From: G020348185 sp964525045
GTDB lineage: Bacteria; Nitrospirota; Nitrospiria; Nitrospirales; UBA8639
Assembly: GCA_964525045.1 (NCBI GenBank)
Contig: CAZGFD010000015.1
Span: 20,579 to 84,578 of the forward strand
Direction of reading: 5' to 3'
DNA: 64,000 nt
The notes under the pieces were generated by a model, which made no database searches, had not been told where the DNA came from, and saw only the letters and a program-made list of their open reading frames with translations. Shown here piece after piece: positions 37,103-44,867 of this stretch (the stretch's first letter is position 1; the number at the start of each line of letters is the position of its first letter). A program made the translations under genes and the position numbers.

Positions 37103-39235
37103 TTAAAAGTCAGGGGTAAACTCCAACTTACGCCATTTGTGGAAATAGAAGGTAATATTTCCACTCTTAATGGGATAAATCTTGGAATATGTTTCACTTT
37201 CATCTTTCAGACGATCGACCAGAACAATTTTCTTATCTAAGACCAATGTTCCCAGTGGCGCATAGAGAAATGTGTAGGGTTGATCTTCGTGAATCAGCCG
37301 GTGCAACTGATGGGTAAAGCCCCGCTGACGTGCTCGGTCGTATTCTTGCCGAATTCGAACAATGAGGTCGTCCGCTCGTGGATTCTTGTACCCGACAAAG
37401 TTGAGTTGTTGGGGGCCAGCTTGGCTGGAATGCCAGATTTGATAGAGATCGGGATCAATCCCCATGCTCCAACCTAACACGACCGCATCAAACTCCCCAG
37501 TGTAAATAAAATCTTTGAGAAAGACTGCCCACTCGAAATATTGAGTGTTGCATTTTACGCCAATCTTTTTCCAGGCATTTTGCGCAATGGTCATCACGTT
37601 TTTTCGAATTGGATTTCCGCTATTCGTGATGAGATTAAATTCGAAAATTTTCCCATTCTTCTCCAGCCAACCTTGATCATTTTTTGTCCATCCGAATTCC
37701 TCCAAAATACGCTGGGCTCCTTCCGGATCATAAGGCAGTGGCGCAACAGCTTGATCATACCATTCGGTATTCTTGGGATAGGGACCGGTAATGCGTTCTC
37801 CCTCTCCATATAAAAGGTACTTCAGAAAATCTTCCACATTTATCGCCATTCCCAGCGCCCGCCTGATTTCCGGTTCGGCAAATAGCGGCTTGCGATTGTT
37901 ATAGCCAATGTAGGTATACCCAAAACCCAAACTGGAAAAAGATTGATATTGGGGATTATTCTTGTACCGAGCAACCTGATGCGGTTGTGTCGCGTAATAA
38001 TCGATCGCGCCAGCTAAAAATTCCATTTCTTGTGTCAGGAGATCAGGAATGATTCGCATATAATAATCATGATATTCCGAAGGGCCTTCCCAATATTCAT
38101 CAAACCGGCTCAAATGGATATATTCGTCTCCCCGCCATTCGACAAACCGGAACCGGCCGGTACCAATCGGGTGTCGATTATACTGACTTTCTCTCATCCC
38201 AAAAGTCTTTCGCGATTCTTCTGAGAGCTCTCGGGTTGTCATTTCTTGAACCATAGCCTCTTCATTGAGCAGGTGTTCCGGCAGAACGCCCATAGTCCAG
38301 GCGTAAATGGCCGGTGAAAAGAGCCGCTTGTACACGACCCTGATGGTAAAGGGATCAATTACCTTTACATATTTAATCGGTTCAAAATCCGAGGTGCGAG
38401 GCGATAAGTTTTTGGGATTCATAATGGATTCGTAAGTAAATTTGACATCATGGGCATCAAAGACATGGCCGTCATGAAATCGCACACCTTTTCGAAGGTG
38501 AAATAATATTTCAGGATTATGTTCCCCAACAGGAAGAAGTTGCGAGTATCGCGATTTCAATTGAGCTTGTACTTTCTGGGGCGTATTGGGAGGGAGTTTT
38601 ATGTTCTGCTCAGCCGAAAAATGCTCAAAATACCTTTCCCCAATAAGGGGTTTTAATCGGTCAAACAGGTCTTGATCCACATAATCCAATGAAAATTCAA
38701 TTCGTTCAGGGACATCAATCGTCATTGCGACCTCGATTAGCTTCGGCGCGCCCTTTTCTCCTTCAACCTGGACTGATACCGTTTGGACTCTTTGTTCCGG
38801 CGGAAGCAGTACCAGGGATTGAAGGTGAGACTCTACTTCCGGCAGAAACCCTTGAGATAGTGCCTCTTGAAGCCGATTCCTTAATCTGGTACCAGTCACC
38901 TCCTGCCCATCAGGAAACCGATTCTGAGTATTCACCAGCAAATAGGCTTTTTCGGTAATGGTCCAATCTGTCGCCAACCGTCCCCGAAGATCCAGATTTT
39001 CATCCAAATCCAACAACCCTTCAAATACATGACCAACGATATTCGCACTGGACGAATCGGCATTCAAAATTGGATTTAAGATTTTGGCATCCCCGGAGGA
39101 GGCCTCAATATAGGTCACCAATCGATCAGGGTTGCCTGTCGCTTGTTTGTCATATGTGGGCACCCAGAGATATGACTGAAGGAGGGAGGCCGTCAGTAGC
39201 AGGGGGACAAGGAGCAATAGGCGCTTAAGTGTCAT
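37103..39235 (-). CDS. Peptide-type ABC transporter substrate-binding protein
   Basis: 710 residues, SBP family 5. An N-terminal hydrophobic segment (LLLLVPLLLTASLLQSYLWV, about 6-25) has no lipobox cysteine, so it is a cleaved signal or a membrane anchor. The SBP core starts with DAKILNPILNADSSSANIVGHVFEGLLDLDE; an extra block of about 120 residues (100-220), rich in Gln, Glu and Leu, interrupts the first lobe before FHLRKGVRFHDGHVFDAHDVKFTYES. It heads the set with the two OppB/OppC-class permeases downstream. Confidence 0.9.
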   Translation of the reverse strand: MTLKRLLLLVPLLLTASLLQSYLWVPTYDKQATGNPDRLVTYIEASSGDAKILNPILNADSSSANIVGHVFEGLLDLDENLDLRGRLATDWTITEKAYLLVNTQNRFPDGQEVTGTRLRNRLQEALSQGFLPEVESHLQSLVLLPPEQRVQTVSVQVEGEKGAPKLIEVAMTIDVPERIEFSLDYVDQDLFDRLKPLIGERYFEHFSAEQNIKLPPNTPQKVQAQLKSRYSQLLPVGEHNPEILFHLRKGVRFHDGHVFDAHDVKFTYESIMNPKNLSPRTSDFEPIKYVKVIDPFTIRVVYKRLFSPAIYAWTMGVLPEHLLNEEAMVQEMTTRELSEESRKTFGMRESQYNRHPIGTGRFRFVEWRGDEYIHLSRFDEYWEGPSEYHDYYMRIIPDLLTQEMEFLAGAIDYYATQPHQVARYKNNPQYQSFSSLGFGYTYIGYNNRKPLFAEPEIRRALGMAINVEDFLKYLLYGEGERITGPYPKNTEWYDQAVAPLPYDPEGAQRILEEFGWTKNDQGWLEKNGKIFEFNLITNSGNPIRKNVMTIAQNAWKKIGVKCNTQYFEWAVFLKDFIYTGEFDAVVLGWSMGIDPDLYQIWHSSQAGPQQLNFVGYKNPRADDLIVRIRQEYDRARQRGFTHQLHRLIHEDQPYTFLYAPLGTLVLDKKIVLVDRLKDESETYSKIYPIKSGNITFYFHKWRKLEFTPDF

Positions 39236-39353
39236 AGTGAGGAATTCAACTCAATCCAAGCCAGTTTAATTCAAGGCCGGATATTGAATGGTATCAGGAA
39301 GTTCGTTACGACGCTACGTGATAGGAAGGGATTTCGCCTGACGGTGATAAGGT

Positions 39354-39386
39354 GGAAGCTGGGGGGAAGCTGGGGGGAAGCTGGGG
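39354..39386. repeat. Three tandem copies of an 11-bp unit
   Basis: GGAAGCTGGGG occurs three times in perfect register (39354-39364, 39365-39375, 39376-39386) in the gap between the peptide-binding protein gene and the Rieske gene. Eleven is not a multiple of three, and no gene overlaps it. Confidence 0.85.
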
Positions 39387-39409
39387 ATCAAATTTTATGA
39401 AAAAAGGTT

Positions 39410-39553
39410 GTAGCCGCAGCATCTAATGCTGCATCAGAAAAATGGTGGGGATATGCAGGGCGTCATAAGGTAAACGGCCATGAGCCGAGCACTAACCTGT
39501 TCCGATAAAGGCTTCTGCTGCCCAGAAGAGGCGCCATGAGATGGCGCGCCTAC
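39410..39553. repeat. Pair of TAG-initiated palindromes in inverted orientation
   Basis: At 39416-39432 GCAGCAT-CTA-ATGCTGC follows GTAGCC on the plus strand. At 39531-39547 GCGCCAT-GAG-ATGGCGC is followed by GCCTAC, which is GTAGGC on the minus strand. The two are the same kind of hairpin facing each other across about 98 bases. The second supplies the TAG stop codon of the Rieske gene. A relative lies at 44154-44183 after lgt. Confidence 0.75.
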
Positions 39554-39858
39554 GATAGTTCGATTTTAATCTCAGTACCTTCGACTGAAACAGGATAGCT
39601 CTTTACACAGGCGGACGCATTATTGATGCAGGCCCCCGTTTTCACATTGTATTCCCAACCATGCCAGGGACAGGCAACGACCTCCCCTTCTAAATCGCCT
39701 TCTCCCAGTGGCCCCCCACGATGAACACACGTATTGTCAATGGCGTAGTAACTGCCATCAACATTGAAGATGGCGACACTCTGTCCATTCACTTCTGCCA
39801 CAATCCCACTGCCGGACTCCACATCGTCTGTCTTACCCACGCTGACATATTCTGCCAT
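39550..39858 (-). CDS. Rieske [2Fe-2S] ferredoxin
   Basis: 102 residues, cytoplasmic, no signal. The two cluster motifs are complete: CVHRGGPLG (C and H ligands) near residue 44 and CPWHGWEYN near residue 63. It resembles small Rieske ferredoxins and NirD-type subunits that pass electrons to oxygenases or reductases; the partner is not visible here. ATG 39858 with GAGG six bases upstream. The TAG stop is the first triplet of a palindromic repeat. Confidence 0.93.
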   Translation of the reverse strand: MAEYVSVGKTDDVESGSGIVAEVNGQSVAIFNVDGSYYAIDNTCVHRGGPLGEGDLEGEVVACPWHGWEYNVKTGACINNASACVKSYPVSVEGTEIKIELS

Positions 39859-39926
39859 TTTTTCCTCTCAGGGATAAAATTAAAAGTTTCGAGTTTCAGG
39901 TCTCGGATTTTAAGGTGTAAAATTAA

Positions 39927-40832
39927 TTAATTGGTTTCCATTGGCTCTTTGATCTTTTTGAGCAGTTTATCAATTGAGGGGGCTCCCGTTCCATCATTGG
40001 ATCCCGATTGAACGGTAGTTTCGACCAGAGTCGCGGCCATTTCACGAAAGACCTTGGCCTGAGGAGATGAAGGATCCGCAATGACGATGGGAGTCCCCAT
40101 ATCCCCTCCTTGTCGTATGGCGGTATCAAGGGGTATGCTCCCCAAAAATGGTACGTCGAATTTTTCGGCAGCTCGCTCTCCCCCACCATGTGAAAAAATC
40201 TCACTTCGCTCCCCACAGTGCGAACAAACATGATAGCTCATATTTTCAATCACTCCCAGGATGGGCACATTGACCTTTTTGAACATCATGATGCCTTTCC
40301 GAACATCCTGTAGCGCTACTTCCTGCGGAGTCGTTACCGTGATAGCACCGGTCAGAGGAACCAATTGGGAAAGGGTCAGCTGCACATCTCCGGTCCCGGG
40401 CGGTAAATCAATCAATAAAAAATCCAACTTTCCCCACAGCACGTCACGGAAAAACTGTTGGATGGCCCCATGGACCATTGGACCACGCCAAACCACCGGA
40501 GTTTCTTCGGGAACGAAAAACCCCATCGACATCACCTTAACTCCATGACCTTCCGCCGGACGAATTTTGTCACTTTCTTTTACTGGTGGTTCGGTCACGC
40601 CCATCATTGTGGGGATATTCGGCCCGTAAATGTCGGCATCCATAAGTCCGACTTCCAACCCTGTTAATTTCAGAGCCACCGCCAGATTGGCGGTCACGGT
40701 GGACTTACCTACCCCTCCCTTCCCACTGCTTATCGCGATGACGTGTTGGACGTCGGGTATAAGATTTTCTTTTTCTTGTGGTTGCGGCTGACCTTGCCCG
40801 GAGGCGGAGTTTTCGCCTTCAATTTCTCCCAT
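39927..40832 (-). CDS. Mrp/NBP35-family iron-sulphur cluster carrier ATPase
   Basis: About 301 residues from ATG 40832, which has AGAGGA seven bases upstream. The deviant Walker A is SSGKGGVGKST near residue 35; further motifs are MDADIYGPNIP, DLPPGTGD, and the paired cysteines NMSYHVCSHCGE (CxxC) used to bridge a [4Fe-4S] cluster in the dimer. The N-terminal MIP18-like domain found in some Mrp proteins is absent. It lies beside the Rieske gene on the same strand, consistent with but not proving a maturation role. Confidence 0.93.
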   Translation of the reverse strand: MGEIEGENSASGQGQPQPQEKENLIPDVQHVIAISSGKGGVGKSTVTANLAVALKLTGLEVGLMDADIYGPNIPTMMGVTEPPVKESDKIRPAEGHGVKVMSMGFFVPEETPVVWRGPMVHGAIQQFFRDVLWGKLDFLLIDLPPGTGDVQLTLSQLVPLTGAITVTTPQEVALQDVRKGIMMFKKVNVPILGVIENMSYHVCSHCGERSEIFSHGGGERAAEKFDVPFLGSIPLDTAIRQGGDMGTPIVIADPSSPQAKVFREMAATLVETTVQSGSNDGTGAPSIDKLLKKIKEPMETN

Positions 40833-41099
40833 TTTGTTAATCCTCTCTACGCACCCCAATGATGCGGTTTCGGGTTTCGGATATTGAGATATAAAAGGTT
40901 TTTTTAACGTCAATTCAGGAATTCGAAAAAACCTGAGAAGAATCTTTTTTAGATTCTCTCATCAGTATCGTGGAAGTCAAACCCATCTACCTCATTGTTT
41001 CACAATAAGGTCATCATGGGTTTCTTGGCGGATTGCATCCACCCCAAAAATATCTTTTGTGGAATGGACTAGAAGAAGATAGGTTTCAGGGGATTTCCC

Positions 41100-41303
41100 T
41101 TATCCAAGTTGCGTAGCAAACTTCTTTCGAGAACGCCCCAAAAGAGGTTTCTGGTACCCTTGCCGGTTAGCCGAAATCACAGGATCCAAGATCTCCCCGC
41201 ACATAAGACATCGCCACCCGGAGAAGTGAATGGCTCCAGTGTCATCAGCAATATCTTCGAACATATCCCTAACCATTGTTCCTTTACAGCGTGGACAATC
41301 CAT
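41100..41303 (-). CDS. Small zinc-ribbon protein
   Basis: 67 residues of unknown function, starting MDCPRCKGTMVRDMF, with the second knuckle RCLMCGEILD, so one four-cysteine zinc site. The basic C-terminus (GRSRKKFATQ) may contact nucleic acid. ATG 41303 has AAGGAG six bases upstream, which decides the start against a TTG 30 bases earlier. Related in layout to the protein at 3504-3761. Confidence 0.8.
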   Translation of the reverse strand: MDCPRCKGTMVRDMFEDIADDTGAIHFSGWRCLMCGEILDPVISANRQGYQKPLLGRSRKKFATQLG

Positions 41304-41551
41304 GTATGACTCCTTCTTTATAATAGGCTTCAATAATCAATTCAGTTATTTCCTACAGCTTATAGGAGCAAACCTTATGCCATAGGGAATTTATTATAAG
41401 TTATTGAAATTTAAGACTAAATTTATTAGTAAGTTTTATGGATTGTTTCATTTTTAAACATATTTTATCTATTTTAGTATAATTATATGAAATTAAAGAT
41501 TTTTTTACGTTACCATTACTACACATCAGTGGTTCTATTTTGAAACATTAT
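41304..41551. other. Very AT-rich intergenic spacer
   Basis: About 248 bases, with 41380-41530 made mostly of A and T, much lower in GC than any neighbour. It lies upstream of the zinc-ribbon gene and downstream of the sigma-54 activator. Several TATAAT-like hexamers occur, so no single promoter can be chosen. No hairpin terminator was seen. Confidence 0.6.
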
Positions 41552-42961
41552 TTAACTTTTTCTTGAAATGTTATTTTTCCTACTTTTAGAGGAAATCCCT
41601 AAATGCTTAATTTTCCTCCAAAGAGTCGAGCGACTCACGCCCAACCTTTTTGAGGCTTCATTAAACCGCCAACCAGTGTTTTGAAGAACTTGCTGAATAA
41701 CCTCACCCTCCATTTCCTCCAGACTCTCTAAAAAATTATTCCTAGAGCCTGACCCACCCTGACGCTGAATATCCGGAGGAAGGTGTTCAAATTGAATGAC
41801 GTGGCTTTCGCAACACACAAAGGCATGTTCAATAATGTTTTGTAATTCACGAATGTTTCCCGGAAAGCCATAGCGTTCCAAGGCCGCCAAACAGTCGGAC
41901 GTCACTTGTCGAACGTCTTTGGCCATAACCCTGTTAAATTTTTCAATAAAATGATTAATGAGATGGGGTAAGTCTTCCATCCTCTCCCGAAGGGGCGGTA
42001 ATTCGATTGGAATGACTCGAATTCGATAGAACAGGTCCTCTCGAAATGTTCCCTCTTTGACGGCTTGAATCAAATTCCGATTAGTCGCCGCGACGATTCT
42101 CACATCCACTTTAATAGTTTGGTTTGCCCCAACCCGCTCAAATTCCCCATGTTCCAGGACACGAAGGAGTTTGACCTGTGTGGGCAGGCTCATTTCCCCT
42201 ATCTCATCAAGAAATACTGTTCCCTTATCAGCAAACTCAAACCTCCCGGGCTTATCGACATGGGCCCCGGTGAAGGCGCCTTTTACATGACCGAAAATTT
42301 CACTTTCCAGGACGCCTTCCGACAGGCTCGAACAATTCACCACGACGAAGGGTTCCTGTCTTCTGGGGCTATTGGCATGAAGAGCATAGGCAATAAGTTC
42401 TTTACCTGTCCCGCTTTCTCCGGTAATGAGGACGGAAGTTTTGGAGGAAGCAATGGCGGGAAGCTTTGAAAAGATTTCTTGCATGCGTTGGCTTCGACCA
42501 ACCATATTCTCAAACTTCGTTTGCTCACCGAGGCGATGCCTTAACTCGTTGACTTCGGTCACCCTGGCCGTCAACTCTTGCGATAGCGAAATATCACGAA
42601 TGACTTCGATCAATCCAATGAGCCGGCCTTCCTCATTACACAGAAAATCAGTGTTGATACTCACCGGTATCAGTCCCCCGTCCCTGCGCCGAACCATTGC
42701 TTCAAAATTTGAGACCCGCTCCCCGCATAAAGCTCGTTCTAATGCACATTCCTGGCTGCTGCAGATATTACTCTGGACCAAGACATCACAGGCTAGAAGA
42801 TTGCCGGGCAAGTCTCCCTCAAAACCGAGGAGGGCCCGCATGGCCCGATTCAGAAAGGTCACACGTTTTTGAAGATCGATCGTGATCACCCCATCACTGA
42901 TGCAATCGAGAATAATCTCGGCGTCGCGGGGCCGAGACCATGATACTACGGAATCAGACAC
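41552..42961 (-). CDS. Sigma-54-dependent transcriptional activator with PAS domain
   Basis: About 469 residues. An N-terminal PAS domain (about 12-130) contains a cysteine group (ACDVLVQSNICSSQECALERALCG) that could bind metal or sense redox state. The AAA+ domain (about 155-390) has Walker A GESGTGKE, the sigma-54 contact loop GAFTGA, and Walker B TVFLDEIGEM. A Fis-type helix-turn-helix ends the protein (FNEASKRLGVSRSTLWRKIKHLGI). No receiver domain. GTG 42961 is preferred because GGAG is nine bases upstream; GTG 42976 is the alternative. Its target genes are unknown. Confidence 0.93.
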   Translation of the reverse strand: MSDSVVSWSRPRDAEIILDCISDGVITIDLQKRVTFLNRAMRALLGFEGDLPGNLLACDVLVQSNICSSQECALERALCGERVSNFEAMVRRRDGGLIPVSINTDFLCNEEGRLIGLIEVIRDISLSQELTARVTEVNELRHRLGEQTKFENMVGRSQRMQEIFSKLPAIASSKTSVLITGESGTGKELIAYALHANSPRRQEPFVVVNCSSLSEGVLESEIFGHVKGAFTGAHVDKPGRFEFADKGTVFLDEIGEMSLPTQVKLLRVLEHGEFERVGANQTIKVDVRIVAATNRNLIQAVKEGTFREDLFYRIRVIPIELPPLRERMEDLPHLINHFIEKFNRVMAKDVRQVTSDCLAALERYGFPGNIRELQNIIEHAFVCCESHVIQFEHLPPDIQRQGGSGSRNNFLESLEEMEGEVIQQVLQNTGWRFNEASKRLGVSRSTLWRKIKHLGISSKSRKNNISRKS

Positions 42962-43343
42962 GTGATATTTCTCCACAAATTAAGACGTTCATCCTGTCGT
43001 TGTGCCATCTCATGTCGTCTTGCTGGGGCTCCAAAAGCTTTGATCGGAACATTTTTTTCTCGGCGTGAGGTGGTGAATCAGTTTCGGAAGACCTTTTCAC
43101 CCATTTGATTAATTCATCACAAGGAATCTTACGACAAGTAACTATGATACGGGAGGGCCCCCTGTTGGGCAATAACGGTCTTCACCGGGGGTAGGGGGAA
43201 AGCTTTCAACTCTTGCAATACTCCTACTACACCCATACTATGACCTTTGCCTCCAAGTTTTAGCCTCAGGATTCTTGGGGGAAGGTTAGTGAGAGAGAGG
43301 GTGACCCTCTGTAAACACTGAACTCCGTCAAAGGCTGACCTGT
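42962..43343. other. Divergent intergenic region before lgt
   Basis: About 380 bases between the sigma-54 activator and lgt. Open frames here have no family resemblance or ribosome site. I found no clear terminator or sigma-54 promoter (TGGCAC-N5-TTGC). Confidence 0.45.
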
Positions 43344-44156
43344 ATGTCTGATTTATTATTCTCGATTCCCTTTCCCCAAATCGATCCGGTTTTTTTTCGT
43401 ATTGGCCCTCTTGCCTTCCGATGGTACGGATTGATGTACCTGCTGGGGCTTCTTGCGGCCTATTTCCTCATCAAGGCCCGAGCTAAAGCCAAAAACTTCC
43501 CCCTCTCGAGAGAACAATTGTCTGATCTCATCGTCTTTGCCGCCCTGGGGGTATTCCTAGGAGGCCGGTTGGGGTATGTCCTATTCTATAATTTACCCTT
43601 TTATTTGGAGAATCCTTTAAAAATTTTCGCCGTGTGGGAAGGGGGCATGTCGTTTCATGGAGGTTTTCTTGGAACCTGTATCGCATTGTGGATCTATAGC
43701 AGGCGAACGGGAAGACCCCCGTATACCATCGCTGATCTCGCAGCCGGGGTGGCTCCAATCGGCTTAGGCTTGGGAAGAATTGGAAACTTTATTAACGGGG
43801 AACTTTTCGGCCGCCCCACAGATGTCGGGTGGTGTATGGTATTTCCTCATGGAGGGCCAGCTTGTCGCCACCCTTCTCAATTATATCAGGCGGCTCTGGA
43901 AGGACTGTTGCTCTTTACGATCCTTACGGTGATCAATCGGCTTAAGACACCGCCGGGAACGGTCTTTTGGAGCTTCATTGCAGGGTATGGAATGGTTCGA
44001 TTCTTTGTTGAATATTTCCGTCAACCAGACAGCCATTTGGGGTTGTTCTTTGGAACATTCAGCATGGGACAACTGTTGAGCATTCCTATGGTCGCCTTAG
44101 GCCTTTTTATGATCGTACGAGGATACAAGAAAAAAAGTTCAACCGCAAAAGTGTAG
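43344..44156 (+). CDS. lgt: Prolipoprotein diacylglyceryl transferase
   Basis: Transfers diacylglycerol from phosphatidylglycerol to the lipobox cysteine of prolipoproteins in the inner membrane. 270 residues, about seven membrane helices. Conserved sites: LAFRWYGLMYLLG near the N-terminus, the catalytic HGGFLG, and the signature GRIGNFINGELFGRPTD. ATG start at 43344. Several substrates are encoded in this window (lipoproteins at 19705, 34835 and 44692). Its TAG stop is the first triplet of a palindromic repeat. Confidence 0.97.
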   Translation: MSDLLFSIPFPQIDPVFFRIGPLAFRWYGLMYLLGLLAAYFLIKARAKAKNFPLSREQLSDLIVFAALGVFLGGRLGYVLFYNLPFYLENPLKIFAVWEGGMSFHGGFLGTCIALWIYSRRTGRPPYTIADLAAGVAPIGLGLGRIGNFINGELFGRPTDVGWCMVFPHGGPACRHPSQLYQAALEGLLLFTILTVINRLKTPPGTVFWSFIAGYGMVRFFVEYFRQPDSHLGLFFGTFSMGQLLSIPMVALGLFMIVRGYKKKSSTAKV

Positions 44157-44187
44157 CGACGCCATGAAATGGCGCCGCTTACGAGAC
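44154..44187. repeat. TAG-initiated palindrome overlapping the lgt stop codon
   Basis: After TAG, the arms GCGACGCCAT and ATGGCGCCGC pair with one mismatch across the loop GAA (44157-44179). The core CGCCAT-N3-ATGGCG is shared with the element that ends the Rieske gene at 39531-39552. It could also act as a transcription terminator for lgt, but no T run follows. Confidence 0.75.
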
Positions 44188-44227
44188 CCCAAAACCTGGA
44201 TGGGGACTCATCCGGTCATCAGTTAAC

Positions 44228-44692
44228 CTACTGACCCAACGGACCACCGCTGCCGATTCCACTTAAGGGTGGTAATTTGGGTGGTGGACCGGCGGCTTCT
44301 TCTTTAATTTCAACATTCCCATGTCTTTTTAAAGGAGGAGAATCCCAGATCGTTTTATGCCCCGGAGCCAGATTTGCCGCTTCGATGTAATAATGACGAG
44401 CTTGTTGCCGATCCCCCAACCGCTCATAAACTAAACCCAGATTGTAATGAGCCTCGGCTAGGTCGGGCTGTGCTTGGATCGCCTGCTCATACAAAGTTTT
44501 GGCAGCGCCCCAACGACCTTCGGCAAAGCGCTGATTTCCCTCCTTCAATGCCGTCGCAGCAGAGGAATTGACCCCAATCGGAGCGTTGAGGGTCAATTGG
44601 GGTGGTGGAGCCGGATCGCCCAAGCACCCCATAAGAAGATATGGCCAAACCCCACAAACCAGCATGACCCTCCAGAGTTGAGAAACATTCAT
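44228..44692 (-). CDS. TPR-repeat lipoprotein
   Basis: 154 residues. Signal peptide with lipobox LLMGC (Cys near residue 23), then a Pro-rich linker and two to three tetratricopeptide units (LKEGNQRFAEGRWGAAKTLYEQAIQAQP, AEAHYNLGLVYERLGDRQQARHYYIEAANLAP). The C-terminus is Pro/Gly-rich. It is probably an envelope scaffold; the partner is unknown. ATG 44692 with AAGGGGG upstream. Confidence 0.85.
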   Translation of the reverse strand: MNVSQLWRVMLVCGVWPYLLMGCLGDPAPPPQLTLNAPIGVNSSAATALKEGNQRFAEGRWGAAKTLYEQAIQAQPDLAEAHYNLGLVYERLGDRQQARHYYIEAANLAPGHKTIWDSPPLKRHGNVEIKEEAAGPPPKLPPLSGIGSGGPLGQ

Positions 44693-44849
44693 TGCTGTCC
44701 CCCTTGCAAAGAAAATTCGTTAAACCCTGTTGAAAAACCCGACATGTCATTAACCCTGAATGGAGTGAATCAAACAATTGCCCCCATGCAACCGGCAATC
44801 TGAGATGTCTTTTTACTTGAAACCCGAAGCCCGAAACTTGAAACCGCTT

Positions 44850-44867
44850 CTAGCAGCATCCTGCTAG
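44850..44867. repeat. Short CTAGCAG palindrome at the addA-like stop codon
   Basis: CTAGCAG-CATC-CTGCTAG is a perfect 7-bp hairpin. On the minus strand its end TAGCAGGATG supplies the stop of the AddA-like gene, as the longer element at 24353-24480 does for the Memo gene. A piece of the same family (GTTGAAAAACCCG) lies near 44729-44741. Confidence 0.65.

Noticed and set aside
42954..43172. 72-codon minus-strand frame upstream of the sigma-54 activator
   Set aside because: No ribosome site, no family, overlaps the activator start.
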